NCBI RefSeq assembly: GCF_024519455.1
Contig: NZ_JALJRY010000002.1
Span: 1 to 64,000, forward strand
Direction of reading: 5' to 3'
DNA from: Streptomyces sp. STR69
GTDB taxonomy: Bacteria > Actinomycetota > Actinomycetes > Streptomycetales > Streptomycetaceae
DNA length: 64,000 nt
This document shows positions 17,050-25,341 of this stretch, one piece after another. The notes under the pieces were generated by a model. That model was not told the DNA's origin, did no database searches, and worked only from the letters and a program-made list of their open reading frames with translations. Both the position numbers and the translations under genes were made by a program. Every line of letters starts with the position of its first letter. The stretch's first letter is position 1.

Positions 17050-18237
17050 GTGCAGTCAGCAAGTGAAACCCCCGAGCGGCCCACCGGCCGGTTCCACCGG
17101 GCGCGTGCCCTCTACCGGAACGTCTCCAAGCGCAGGACCGCCTGGCTGCTGGTCAAGGACACCGTCAACTCCTGCATGGAGTACCGCATCCTGGGCCTCG
17201 CGGCCGAGGCCGCGTTCTTCACGCTGCTGTCCGTGCCGCCGCTCCTGCTGAGCCTCATCGGCCTGCTCGGCTACGTCGACAGCTGGACCGGCGCCCACAG
17301 CATCGCCGGCCTGGAGAACAACATCCTGGAGGCGTCCCGCACCGTCCTGACCGACAAGGGCGTCCACGAGATCGCCCAGCCGATCCTGCACGACGTCATG
17401 AAGGGCGGCCGGCCCGACGTCATCTCCATCGGCTTCCTGTTCGCCCTCTGGTCGGGCTCCCGCGCGGTCAACGTCTTCATCGACACCATCACCGTGATGT
17501 ACGGCCTCGACGGCGTACGCGGCATCGTCAAGACCCGGATCGTGTCCTTCGCGCTGTTCATCGCGGCCCTGCTGATCGGCTCGGTCGCGCTGCCCCTCAT
17601 GGTGGCCGGACCGGACGCCGTGGTGAAGGTCGTGCCCTGGTCGGAGACGGTCGTACAGGTCCTGTACTGGCCCGTCGTCATCGTCCTGTCCGTCGTCTTC
17701 CTCACGACGCTGTACCACGTCTCCGTCCCCGTCCGCTCCCCGTGGATCGAGGACGTGCCCGGCTCCCTGGTCGCCCTCGCCATGTGGGTCCTCGGCAGCT
17801 ACCTGCTGCGCATCTACCTCACCGGCACGGTCGAGGGCCCCACCATCTACGGCTCCCTCGCCGCGCCCGTCGCCGTACTGCTGTGGATCGGCGTGTCCGC
17901 GTTCGCCGTACTCGTCGGCGCCGCCGTCAACGCGGCCATCGACCGGGTCTGGCCGGCCGCCGCGACGGCCGCCGCCCGCGCCGCCAACGAACGCCGGCAC
18001 GAGGAGCAGGCCGCGGAGTACGTCGCCCGCATGGCCGCCGCCCGCACCCAGGGCGGCGAGGACGACGAGGACTTCGACGACCCCGACGACGGCGACATGC
18101 CCTCCGAGTTCCCGGAACGCTGGTCCCGCTTCCTGCCCCCCGAGGACGTCACGTCCAGGCTGCGCACGCACGCCAAGAGCACGCATGCCAAGAGCACCCA
18201 CAAGAGCGGCGGAGACACACCGGGACCGGTGGAGTAA
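17050..18237 (+). CDS. YihY/BrkB-family integral membrane protein
   Basis: 395 residues from GTG 17050. The family motif AAEAAFFTLLSVPPLLLSLIG begins the first membrane segment, followed by FALWSGSRAVNVFIDTITVMYG and PTIYGSLAAPVAVLLWIGVSA; six membrane helices can be drawn. These proteins were once called RNase BN, but that activity belongs elsewhere; function is unknown. The C-terminal 90 residues are hydrophilic and charged, ending with a short THAKS repeat. Its stop lies 7 bp from the convergent reductase gene's end. Confidence 0.88.
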   Translation: MQSASETPERPTGRFHRARALYRNVSKRRTAWLLVKDTVNSCMEYRILGLAAEAAFFTLLSVPPLLLSLIGLLGYVDSWTGAHSIAGLENNILEASRTVLTDKGVHEIAQPILHDVMKGGRPDVISIGFLFALWSGSRAVNVFIDTITVMYGLDGVRGIVKTRIVSFALFIAALLIGSVALPLMVAGPDAVVKVVPWSETVVQVLYWPVVIVLSVVFLTTLYHVSVPVRSPWIEDVPGSLVALAMWVLGSYLLRIYLTGTVEGPTIYGSLAAPVAVLLWIGVSAFAVLVGAAVNAAIDRVWPAAATAAARAANERRHEEQAAEYVARMAAARTQGGEDDEDFDDPDDGDMPSEFPERWSRFLPPEDVTSRLRTHAKSTHAKSTHKSGGDTPGPVE

Positions 18238-18244
18238 CGCTCCG

Positions 18245-19081
18245 CTACACCTTCCAGACGCCCGCCGCCGAGGCTTCCCGCGCGAACTCCGCGAAGTCGC
18301 GCGGCTCGCGCCCCAACACCTCCTGAACCCCGTCCGAGAGATACGAGTTGCGCCCGTCGAGCAGCGACTCGAACAGCTCCACCAGGAACTCGACCTCCCC
18401 GTCCGGCACCCCGAACCCGGCGAGATCGTCGCCGTACTGACGGGCCGACACCGCCCGATACGTCAACGCCCGCCCCGCCGCCTCGGAGATCTCCGCGATC
18501 GCCTCCCCGAAGGTCAGCAGCCGCGGCCCGGACACCGTGAGCGCCTGCCCGACGTACCGGTCCCCGGCCGTCACCGCGGCCACGACCACGTCCGCGATGT
18601 CCCGCACATCGATGAACGGCTCCCGCACCTCACCTGCCGGGAACACCAGCTCCCCGCTCTCCCGCAGCCCCTCCACCAAGGGCCCCTCGCTGAAGTTCTG
18701 CGCGAACCACGCCGCCCGTACGACCGTCCAGTCCGCCCCCGACCCGCGCAGCGCCTCCTCGGTCGGCCGCGCCCGCTCCTCGCCCCGCGAGGACAGCAGC
18801 ACCAGCCGCCGTACGCCGAGACCGACCGCCTCGTGCGCGAACATCCCCACCGCGCCGGGCGCGTCCGGCGCCCCGACGTCCGAGGGGTACACCAGATACG
18901 CGGCATCGGCGCCCCGCAGCGTGTCCGCCCACGTCGACCGGTCCGCCCAGTCGAAGCCCTGCGCCCGCGAGGCCGCCCGCACGGTCAGCCCCGCCGCCCG
19001 CGCGGCCTCCGCCACCCGGCGCCCGGTACGACCCGAAGCGCCCGTCACCACCATCGTCATGTTCCGTGCGTTCTCTGTCAT
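18245..19081 (-). CDS. NmrA-like NAD(P)-binding reductase
   Basis: 278 residues. The N-terminal MVVTGASGRTGRRVAEAA is the Rossmann GxxGxxG nucleotide-binding loop of atypical SDR/NmrA proteins, followed by VYPSDVGAPD and LVLLSSRGEE. There is no clear Tyr-x3-Lys catalytic pair, as in many NmrA-type proteins, which may act as redox sensors or quinone reductases. It is divergent from an AraC-type regulator gene across an 81-bp gap occupied by a large inverted repeat, so that regulator probably controls it. Confidence 0.87.
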   Translation of the reverse strand: MTENARNMTMVVTGASGRTGRRVAEAARAAGLTVRAASRAQGFDWADRSTWADTLRGADAAYLVYPSDVGAPDAPGAVGMFAHEAVGLGVRRLVLLSSRGEERARPTEEALRGSGADWTVVRAAWFAQNFSEGPLVEGLRESGELVFPAGEVREPFIDVRDIADVVVAAVTAGDRYVGQALTVSGPRLLTFGEAIAEISEAAGRALTYRAVSARQYGDDLAGFGVPDGEVEFLVELFESLLDGRNSYLSDGVQEVLGREPRDFAEFAREASAAGVWKV

Positions 19082-19129
19082 GCCGTTCAGTCAACGCCCG
19101 TGCGCGAGCACGGGCCATCGCTGAACGGC
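19082..19129. promoter_or_regulatory. 48-bp nested inverted repeat between the reductase and AraC genes
   Basis: Outer arms GCCGTTCAG / CTGAACGGC (9 bp, perfect) enclose inner arms CCCGTGC / GCACGGG (7 bp, perfect) around a GCGA centre. It starts at the base next to the reductase ATG and fills most of the divergent gap. A dyad of this size fits an operator for the adjacent AraC regulator. On RNA it would also form a hairpin. Confidence 0.6.
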
Positions 19130-19162
19130 TCATTCCCATAAGCACGCGTCTACGCTGGCCGC

Positions 19163-20098
19163 ATGGACGCCCTGTCAGGCCTTCTGGAGGGTCCACGCGC
19201 GCGTGGCGCCTTCATGATCCGCGCGTGCTTCGACCCGCCGTGGGCCCTGCGCATCGAGGACCGCGCCCCGCTGACGATCATGCTCATGGTCCGCGGCGAC
19301 GCCTGCATCACCCCGCAGACGGGCGAGCGGATACGTCTCCGGGCCGGCGACCTCGCCATAGCGCGCGGCCCCGACCCGTACACCTGCGGAGACGCCCCGG
19401 ACACACCCCCACAGGCGCTGATCCTGCCCGGCGGCGAGTGCAGCTACCCCGACGGCACCTCCCTGAAGGGCTCGATGGACCTCGGCGTCCGCACCTGGGG
19501 CGACCGCCTCGACGGCTCCACGGTGATGCTCATCGGCACCTACCTCATGCGCGGCGAGATCAACGGCCGCCTCCTGGACGCGCTGCCACCCCTGCTCTCC
19601 CTCCCCTCCGAGGTCTGGGAGTGCCCGCTCACCCCCCTCCTCATGGAGGAGATCGTCCGCGACGAACCCGCCCAGGAAGTCGTCCTGGACCGCCTCCTGG
19701 ACCTCCTGGTCATCGCCGCCCTGAGGGCCTGGTTCTCCCGCCCCGAGGCGGAGGCCCCGGCCTGGTACCGCGCACAGGCGGACCCGGTGGTCGGCAGGGT
19801 CCTGCGCCTCCTCCAGGACGATCCCGCCCACCCCTGGACGGTCGCCTCCCTGGCCGCCAAGGCGGCCGTCTCCCGCGCGGCCCTGGCCCGCCGCTTCACC
19901 GACCTGGTCGGCGAACCCCCGATGTCCTACCTCACCGCCTGGCGCCTGGCCCTCGCCGCGGACCGCCTCCGCGACACGGACGACACGATCGCCGCGATAG
20001 CCAGGGACGTGGGCTACGGCAGCGCCTTCGCCCTGTCCAGCGCGTTCAAGCGGGTGTACGGGGTGAGCCCGCAGGAGCACCGGACGCGGGTGGGGTAG
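19163..20098 (+). CDS. AraC-family transcriptional regulator with N-terminal cupin
   Basis: 311 residues. The N-terminal half is a cupin-type sensor ([34 protein letters not shown]). The C-terminal about 100 residues hold two helix-turn-helix motifs: [21 protein letters not shown] and [27 protein letters not shown], the latter being the AraC signature. Divergent from the NmrA-like reductase, a common arrangement in Streptomyces in which the regulator controls the neighbouring oxidoreductase. Confidence 0.9.
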   Translation: MDALSGLLEGPRARGAFMIRACFDPPWALRIEDRAPLTIMLMVRGDACITPQTGERIRLRAGDLAIARGPDPYTCGDAPDTPPQALILPGGECSYPDGTSLKGSMDLGVRTWGDRLDGSTVMLIGTYLMRGEINGRLLDALPPLLSLPSEVWECPLTPLLMEEIVRDEPAQEVVLDRLLDLLVIAALRAWFSRPEAEAPAWYRAQADPVVGRVLRLLQDDPAHPWTVASLAAKAAVSRAALARRFTDLVGEPPMSYLTAWRLALAADRLRDTDDTIAAIARDVGYGSAFALSSAFKRVYGVSPQEHRTRVG

Positions 20099-20138
20099 CG
20101 ACTCCGCCGGGTGCTGCGGTCGGCGTAGCCTTTTGCGT

Positions 20139-20840
20139 GTGTACGTGGAGAGGGCATCCCGGCTGCCCGGCGCGGTGGTCTGGAGCCGGACCGTCGAGGA
20201 CCCCGCCGTCGGCCCGGTCCGGCCCGTCCTGCCCGACGGCTGCATGGACCTCCTCTGGAACGAGGGCCGCCTGCTGGTCGCCGGTCCCGACACCCGCGCA
20301 TACGTTCCCGGGGCCGAGCCCGCGCACTGGGCCGGCGTCCGCTTCTACCCCGGCACCGCCCCCACCTTCCTCGGCGTCCCGGCCCACGAACTCCGCGACC
20401 GCCGCGTCGACCTCACCGACCTGTGGCCCGCCGCGACGGTTCGAAGCCTGAGCGCCCGCGTCGACACGGCCCCCGACCCGGCGACAGCACTGGAGGACCT
20501 GGCACTGGAACGCGCCGCGCACGCACCCCCACCCGACCCGCTGCTACGACACCTCGTGGCGGCCCTGGACACCGGCCGCCCGGTGGCCGCCACAGCCGAC
20601 GAACTCGGCCTCGGCGCCCGCCAGTTGCACCGCCGCTCACTGGCCGCCTTCGGTTACGGCCCCAAGACCCTGGCCCGCGTGCTGCGCCTGCAGCGGGCCC
20701 TCGCGCTGGCCCGCGCCGGAGTCCCGTTCGCGACGACGGCGGCCCGCTCCGGCTACGCGGACCAGGCCCATCTGGCCCGGGACGTCAAGGAGTTGGCCGG
20801 GATGCCGCTGGGCGAACTACTCGGCCGCCGGGCCGGGTAG
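20139..20840 (+). CDS. AraC-family regulator with DUF6597-like N-terminus
   Basis: About 233 residues from GTG 20139; a TTG two codons upstream is also in frame but rarer as a start. The N-terminal half ([23 protein letters not shown]) is the domain often fused to AraC helix-turn-helix regions in methyltransferase-like and uncharacterised regulators. The C-terminal half ([28 protein letters not shown] ... [20 protein letters not shown]) is the DNA-binding part. Its last 24 bp overlap the convergent VOC gene, suggesting the two form a small functional pair. Confidence 0.87.
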   Translation: MYVERASRLPGAVVWSRTVEDPAVGPVRPVLPDGCMDLLWNEGRLLVAGPDTRAYVPGAEPAHWAGVRFYPGTAPTFLGVPAHELRDRRVDLTDLWPAATVRSLSARVDTAPDPATALEDLALERAAHAPPPDPLLRHLVAALDTGRPVAATADELGLGARQLHRRSLAAFGYGPKTLARVLRLQRALALARAGVPFATTAARSGYADQAHLARDVKELAGMPLGELLGRRAG

Positions 20841-21227
20841 CGGCGCGAACAGATCCACCCCATTGCCGTCGGGGTCGTGCACAACGGCGTACCGCTGCCC
20901 CCAGAACGCGTCCCACGGTTTGAGCTCCCCGTGGTGACCGGTGCCGACCAACTCCTCGTAGACCCGGTCGACTTCGGCGGGATCGTCACAGAGCAGGGCG
21001 AGCGCGGCCCGGCCACTACCTCCGGTGGGCGGCTGCCAACCCGCGTGGAACGAGCGGACGGTGTCCTCCGTGTCCAGCAACAGTCGTAGTCCGCCGGGGA
21101 GTTGGGCCTCGGCATGCGGCTGGTCCTCGGCACCCTCGGGGAAACCGAACCCGAGCCGACGGTAGAAGGCGACAGAGGCGGCCATGTCGGAGACGACCAG
21201 GCCGATCGCGTCGAATCGTGGAGTCAT
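20817..21227 (-). CDS. VOC-family (glyoxalase/bleomycin-resistance fold) protein
   Basis: 136 residues. One pair of beta-alpha-beta-beta-beta modules: [23 protein letters not shown] at the start and [17 protein letters not shown] at the end, with [10 protein letters not shown] the usual C-terminal metal-site region. Proteins of this kind bind metals and act as small-molecule enzymes or resistance proteins; the ligand is unknown. The gene convergently overlaps the AraC regulator by 24 bp, so that regulator is a plausible partner. Confidence 0.88.
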   Translation of the reverse strand: MTPRFDAIGLVVSDMAASVAFYRRLGFGFPEGAEDQPHAEAQLPGGLRLLLDTEDTVRSFHAGWQPPTGGSGRAALALLCDDPAEVDRVYEELVGTGHHGELKPWDAFWGQRYAVVHDPDGNGVDLFAPLPGPAAE

Positions 21228-21286
21228 GAGGCCACGGTAGGCAGGGGCCGGGCGGCGGGTCTTGAACGAATCGGACACCTTCCCTC

Positions 21287-21919
21287 TCAGGAGAAGGTCA
21301 CCGCCCCGCGAGGCGTGTCCAGAGTGAACGAGAGCGTCACCGGTCCCTCGGTCAGCGCCAGCTCCACGCCCACGGCGGACAGCAGTGGGCGGATCTCGTC
21401 CGGTGCCGGAGCGGTCGCGGCCAGCTCCAGCAGCGGCGCGACGGGCAGACCCGAGGCGGTCGGGTGGGGCGACGAACTCCAGTCGATCAGGAACGGCACC
21501 AGACCGGACGGGTGCGCCGTGTCCCCGTCCGTGAGCCGCCACTCCAGCAGCGTGCCGTCGGGCCGGCGGCGGCTCATCGCCCGCACGGGCCCGGGGTCGT
21601 ATCCCTGGGCGCGGGCCGCCGCGACCGCCGCGTCCAGATCGGGCGGACTGACCGCCCAGGTCACGGTCCGGGCGACGGACAGCCCGTCGACACCGAACGG
21701 GCGCGGCCCCGACGGCTCGGACTGCTCCGGGTCGGGACCGAGGATCTCCAGGTAGCGCGAACCACCGAGAGACACCAGGTAGTTGCGGGTACCGAGCCCG
21801 ACATGGGCGCCGCCGGCCACCGGTGCGATGCCCGTGCGCAGGGTGAAGTCGGCGACGGTCGCCGCCAGTTCGGGGGTCGCGAGGACGAGGTGGTCCAGGC
21901 GTGCGGGAACGGCATTCAT
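21287..21919 (-). CDS. Glyoxalase-like (VOC) domain protein
   Basis: 210 residues. Begins ARLDHLVLATPELAATVADF, followed by GTRNYLVSLGGSRYLEILGPDP, the layout of the long glyoxalase_3-like VOC proteins. A second, weaker module follows with LLEWRLTDGD and LVPFLIDWSSSPHP. Start ATG 21919 matches the family N-terminus. Substrate unknown. It is separated by 59 bp from the smaller VOC gene downstream in the same direction and may be co-transcribed with it. Confidence 0.82.
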   Translation of the reverse strand: MNAVPARLDHLVLATPELAATVADFTLRTGIAPVAGGAHVGLGTRNYLVSLGGSRYLEILGPDPEQSEPSGPRPFGVDGLSVARTVTWAVSPPDLDAAVAAARAQGYDPGPVRAMSRRRPDGTLLEWRLTDGDTAHPSGLVPFLIDWSSSPHPTASGLPVAPLLELAATAPAPDEIRPLLSAVGVELALTEGPVTLSFTLDTPRGAVTFS

Positions 21920-22002
21920 CCCCAGCAAGGTTACGCGGCGGGACCGCCACAGGAGGGGAAAAGTCCCTGAAGTGTGGAACACCTGTACGGCAGGATGGCC
22001 GC

Positions 22003-22599
22003 ATGATCCGTGCCGTACGAGCCCTGCCGTTGTTGCTGTTGCTGCCCGCGCTGATGGTCGGCTGCGGCACCGAGAAAGCGGACGCCGGTGCCGGAGCCCC
22101 GAAGGCCTCGTCCTCCCCTTCCGCTTCCCCGTCCCCGGCGACGTCTGCCGAAATCGCTTCCCGCGCAAAGGCGTTGGGCTTCGACCCCGACCTCGTCTAC
22201 GTCATCGACCCGCCCGGATTCACCCTCGCCCAGCAGTCGGTGGGCGTGTCGGACGTCGGTCTCTCCGTGTCGTACACGTCGGCGAAGAACGGCGCCGTGA
22301 TCAACCTGCGCGTGGAGCCGGGCACGATGACCGACGCGAACTGCACGACGCAGGCGGTCACCACCGAGCACATGACCTGCGTACGCGACGGGAACGCCTG
22401 GTACCGCACCGGTGGGGGAGACGCCGAGTACGTGATGGCGGCGAAGGGCCACCTCGTGCATGTCGCCGCCGAGCAGGACAAGGTGAGCCGCGAGGTCCTG
22501 CGTGAGTCGGCCCGGTCGCTGCGCCGTCCGTACAAGAGCGAGCTCTCCGAGATCCTCCCGCCCAGGGAGTTCGGCAACGGTGTGGGGACCGGCGGTTGA
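22003..22599 (+). CDS. Lipoprotein of unknown function
   Basis: 198 residues. An N-terminal signal (RALPLLLLLPALMVGC) ends in a lipobox with Cys21, so the protein is probably lipid-anchored on the outer face of the membrane. A Ser/Pro/Ala-rich linker (about 30-47) precedes a globular part with two cysteines (ANCTTQ, HMTCVRD) likely to pair. No domain recognised. The ThuA gene starts 28 bp downstream on the same strand. Confidence 0.83.
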   Translation: MIRAVRALPLLLLLPALMVGCGTEKADAGAGAPKASSSPSASPSPATSAEIASRAKALGFDPDLVYVIDPPGFTLAQQSVGVSDVGLSVSYTSAKNGAVINLRVEPGTMTDANCTTQAVTTEHMTCVRDGNAWYRTGGGDAEYVMAAKGHLVHVAAEQDKVSREVLRESARSLRRPYKSELSEILPPREFGNGVGTGG

Positions 22600-22627
22600 G
22601 TCCACGGAGTGAAATAGGCTGCCGCGT

Positions 22628-23284
22628 ATGGCTGTTGCCGCACCCCGCCTCCTGGCCTGCACCCGCACCACCGCCTACCGCCATGACTCCATCCCGGCCG
22701 CCGTGACCGCCCTGCGCACCCTCGGCCCCTTCGAGGTGACCGCCACGGAGGACCCGGCCGCCCTCGAACACCCGCTGGACGGCTACGCGGCCGTGGTCTT
22801 CCTCTCCACCAGCGGTGAGGTGCTCACTCCGGCGGGCCGCGAACACCTCACGGCCTACGTCGAGTCGGGCGGCGGCTTCGTCGGCGTCCACGCGGCGGCC
22901 TGCACGGAGTACGACTGGCCGTACTACGGCGACCTCCTCGGCGCCCGCTTCGACCGGCACCCGGCCTACCAGCCCGGCAGGGCCGTGATCGAGGACCGCA
23001 CCCACCCGGCCACCCAACACCTGCCCGCCGTATGGCAGTTCACGGACGAGTGGTACGACTTCCGCACCAACCCGAGGAGTTCGACCCACGTCCTCCTCTC
23101 CGCCGACGAATCCTCCTACGACGGCGGGGGAATGGGCGACGACCACCCCCTGGCGTGGTGCCACGAGAAGGGCGCGGGCCGGGTCTTCTACACGGCCCTG
23201 GGCCATGCGGCGGAGGCCTACGACGACCCGGACTTCCGCGCGCATCTGCTGGGCGGGATCAACTGGGCGGCGGGGCTGAGCTAG
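22628..23284 (+). CDS. ThuA-like domain protein
   Basis: 218 residues, a single ThuA domain related to class I glutamine amidotransferases. Recognisable segments: YRHDSIPAAVTAL near the start, VFLSTSGEVLTPAGREHLTAYVESGGGFVGVHAA in the middle, and WCHEKGAGRVFYTALGH near the end. ThuA proteins are linked to trehalose and other sugar utilisation or modification; the exact reaction is not established. It lies just after a lipoprotein gene and is probably co-transcribed with it. Confidence 0.88.
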   Translation: MAVAAPRLLACTRTTAYRHDSIPAAVTALRTLGPFEVTATEDPAALEHPLDGYAAVVFLSTSGEVLTPAGREHLTAYVESGGGFVGVHAAACTEYDWPYYGDLLGARFDRHPAYQPGRAVIEDRTHPATQHLPAVWQFTDEWYDFRTNPRSSTHVLLSADESSYDGGGMGDDHPLAWCHEKGAGRVFYTALGHAAEAYDDPDFRAHLLGGINWAAGLS

Positions 23285-23400
23285 AGGGACCTCGGCTGCG
23301 GCGGTCCTGCCGGTGACCCGGAGATGAGGATGGAGCCAGGGCGTGGGGCGAGCAGGCCGCTCTGCCGGAATCGTCCCGGGAGGGGCCGGTCCTTGACGAC

Positions 23401-23589
23401 GTGTTTCATCACGAGGGTCGAGGTCAGCCGCTGGAAGCCGGACAGGCGGGAAAGCTGCTGGTCGTGGAGCCGGCCCGCACTGTGCTCGGGGCCCGGCCCG
23501 GGGCCGCCCGGACCATCACCCGGATCTCGGGTGTCATGATGATCGCGATCGGCGGCTTCCTGCTGCTGGAACGTCTGGCCGGCCGGTGA
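23401..23589 (+). pseudogene. Remnant of a LysE/RhtB-type transporter gene
   Basis: An open frame whose last 32 residues (ARTITRISGVMMIAIGGFLL plus LERLAGR) look like the final membrane helix of a LysE-family amino-acid exporter, about a seventh of a full protein. The upstream part (23285-23487) does not continue the family in any frame, so this is a decayed gene rather than a small functional one. The rest of the 23285-23624 gap shows nothing else. Confidence 0.55.
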
Positions 23590-23624
23590 CCCGGTCCGCG
23601 TCGCGGCACCACGGAAGGGGCACG

Positions 23625-24086
23625 ATGAGCGACCACCCCGAGCAGGATCAGCGGGAAGCGAGCCCTCGGACCCAGGCGCGCATCCGGGACAGCTTCGCCC
23701 GCCAGGGTCTGATGCGTCACCTGGGCGCCGAGATCACCGAGATCGCCCCGGGCCGTGTCCACATCGTCCTGCGAAGCCGGCCCGAGGTCACCCAGCAGCA
23801 CGGCTATGTCCACGCCGGAGCCACCAGCGCCATCGCGGACAGCGCCGGCGGCTATGCCGCGCTCACTCTGTTCCCCGAGGACACCGAAGTGCTCACGGTC
23901 GAGTACAAGCTGAACCTCCTCTCACCCGCTCTCGGAGATCAGATCGAAGCGGTGGGCACGGTCCTGAGGCCAGGGCGCACGCTCACGGTCTGCCGACTGG
24001 ACGTGTTCGGCGTGCGCGACGGCCAGTCGAAGCTCGTCGCGACCGGTCAGCAGACCCTGATCCGCGTGGACGCCCCCGCCGGATAG
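23625..24086 (+). CDS. PaaI-type hotdog-fold thioesterase
   Basis: 153 residues from ATG 23625, behind GGAAGGGG. Motif HGYVHAGATSAIADSAGGYAA contains the helix and catalytic-region pattern of PaaI/YbgC-type acyl-CoA thioesterases, followed by VEYKLNLLSPALGDQIEAVGTV, the second conserved strand pair. Likely hydrolyses a medium or aromatic acyl-CoA; substrate unknown. It follows the LysE remnant on the same strand with no related gene alongside. Confidence 0.87.
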   Translation: MSDHPEQDQREASPRTQARIRDSFARQGLMRHLGAEITEIAPGRVHIVLRSRPEVTQQHGYVHAGATSAIADSAGGYAALTLFPEDTEVLTVEYKLNLLSPALGDQIEAVGTVLRPGRTLTVCRLDVFGVRDGQSKLVATGQQTLIRVDAPAG

Positions 24087-24119
24087 GCGAGCTCCGCGAG
24101 GATCACCGCGCGGCAGCCT

Positions 24120-25163
24120 TCAGCCCCGCGGCACCCCCGTACTCGCCCGCTCCACCAACCGCGTCGACAGCTCCGTCCGCGTGCTCTCCGGACGGTCGCC
24201 GTCCATCATGCGGACCAGGAGACGGAGGGCCGTAGCGGCCATCTCCGAGAGGGGCTGCCGGATCGTGGTCAGGGCCGGAGTCACCCAGCGGGCCTCGGGC
24301 AGGTCGTCGAAGCCGACCACGCTGATGTCGTCCGGCACGCTCAACTCCCGTTCCGCCAGGGCCTCGTAGACGCCCAGCGCCATGCGGTCGGAGCAGACGA
24401 AGACCGCTGTCGGTGGCTCGGGCAGGTCCAGGAGTTCGCGCATCCGGGTGCGGGCCATGGCCTGGTCGAAGCCGCCGTGGCGGATGTAGTCCGGGCGCGC
24501 GGGCACCCCGGCGGAGGCGAGCGCCGAGCGGTAGCCGGCGACGCGGGCACTGCTGCACATCTTGTGCCGGTGACCGGCGATCACCGCGATGCGCTCGTGG
24601 CCCAGCGACAGCAGATGCTCGGTCGCCGTCACCCCGCCGTGCCAGTTGGCGGCGCCGACCGACACCACACCCGGCGGCGGCTCCTGCACCGGGTCGATCA
24701 TCACGAACGGGATGCGGTGCTGGTCGAGCCACGCGTACTGCGACGGCGTCAACTCCGCCAGATTGAACAGGACTCCGGAGGATCCCCTGCCGACCAGCTT
24801 GTCCAGCCAGCCCCGTTCGGGCCGGTCGGCCCGTGTCCGGGTCAGCCCGGCCGACACCACCACTTCGAGCCCGGCCTCGTACGCCGCCTCCTCCACCCCG
24901 TGCAGCACCGCCCCCGACCAGGAACTCTCCAACGAGTGCACCACCAGGTCGACAAGCCCCGGCGCCTTGTTCGCGTCGAACCGGGGCCTGCGCACATAAC
25001 CGAGCCGCTCCAGCGCCTCCGTCACCCGCCGCCTGGTCTCCGGCGCCACGTCCTCCCGGCCGTTGACCACCTTCGACGCAGTTGGCACGGACACTCCGGC
25101 CTCACGGGCCACGACCGCCAGCGTCGGCCCTGCCGCCATGCTTGCGCTCCCCGCACGGACCAT
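24120..25163 (-). CDS. LacI-family transcriptional regulator of the xylosidase/ABC locus
   Basis: 347 residues from ATG 25163, behind a strong GAGAGGTGG; an ATG at 25139 is the alternative. The helix-turn-helix is LAVVAREAGVSVPTASKVVNGR with hinge GYVRRP, followed by a periplasmic-binding-protein-like sugar domain ending VVGFDDLPEARWVTPALTTIRQP. It lies downstream of the GH43 gene in the same direction and has palindromic sites in its own upstream region, indicating autoregulation and control of the neighbouring sugar genes. The ligand is probably a xylo- or arabino-oligosaccharide (inference from the neighbours). Confidence 0.9.
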   Translation of the reverse strand: MVRAGSASMAAGPTLAVVAREAGVSVPTASKVVNGREDVAPETRRRVTEALERLGYVRRPRFDANKAPGLVDLVVHSLESSWSGAVLHGVEEAAYEAGLEVVVSAGLTRTRADRPERGWLDKLVGRGSSGVLFNLAELTPSQYAWLDQHRIPFVMIDPVQEPPPGVVSVGAANWHGGVTATEHLLSLGHERIAVIAGHRHKMCSSARVAGYRSALASAGVPARPDYIRHGGFDQAMARTRMRELLDLPEPPTAVFVCSDRMALGVYEALAERELSVPDDISVVGFDDLPEARWVTPALTTIRQPLSEMAATALRLLVRMMDGDRPESTRTELSTRLVERASTGVPRG

Positions 25164-25196
25164 CGGGAACCACCTCTCCAGCCCGCCCGAGGGCCA

Positions 25197-25257
25197 TCGA
25201 AAGTTTCGACCAGCGCTGTTCCACGGCCCGACCACCAACCGATCAGAAAGCGCTTCC
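25197..25257. promoter_or_regulatory. Candidate LacI operators upstream of the regulator gene
   Basis: Two palindromes sit in the 178-bp gap before the LacI gene: TCGAAA-G-TTTCGA (25197-25209, perfect) and GAAAGCGCTTCC (25246-25257; core AAGCGCTT perfect). The second is of the GAAAGCGCTTTC type bound by many actinobacterial LacI repressors. A further TTTCGAAA lies at 25323-25330. Related AAGCGCTT sites occur by the rhamnogalacturonan genes. Confidence 0.55.
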
Positions 25258-25341
25258 TACGATAGGTGCGCGTCAACACGGCGGGAAGACCAGGGAATTC
25301 ACGTGATGGCGGCGACCCGATCTTTCGAAACCCCGAACAGC

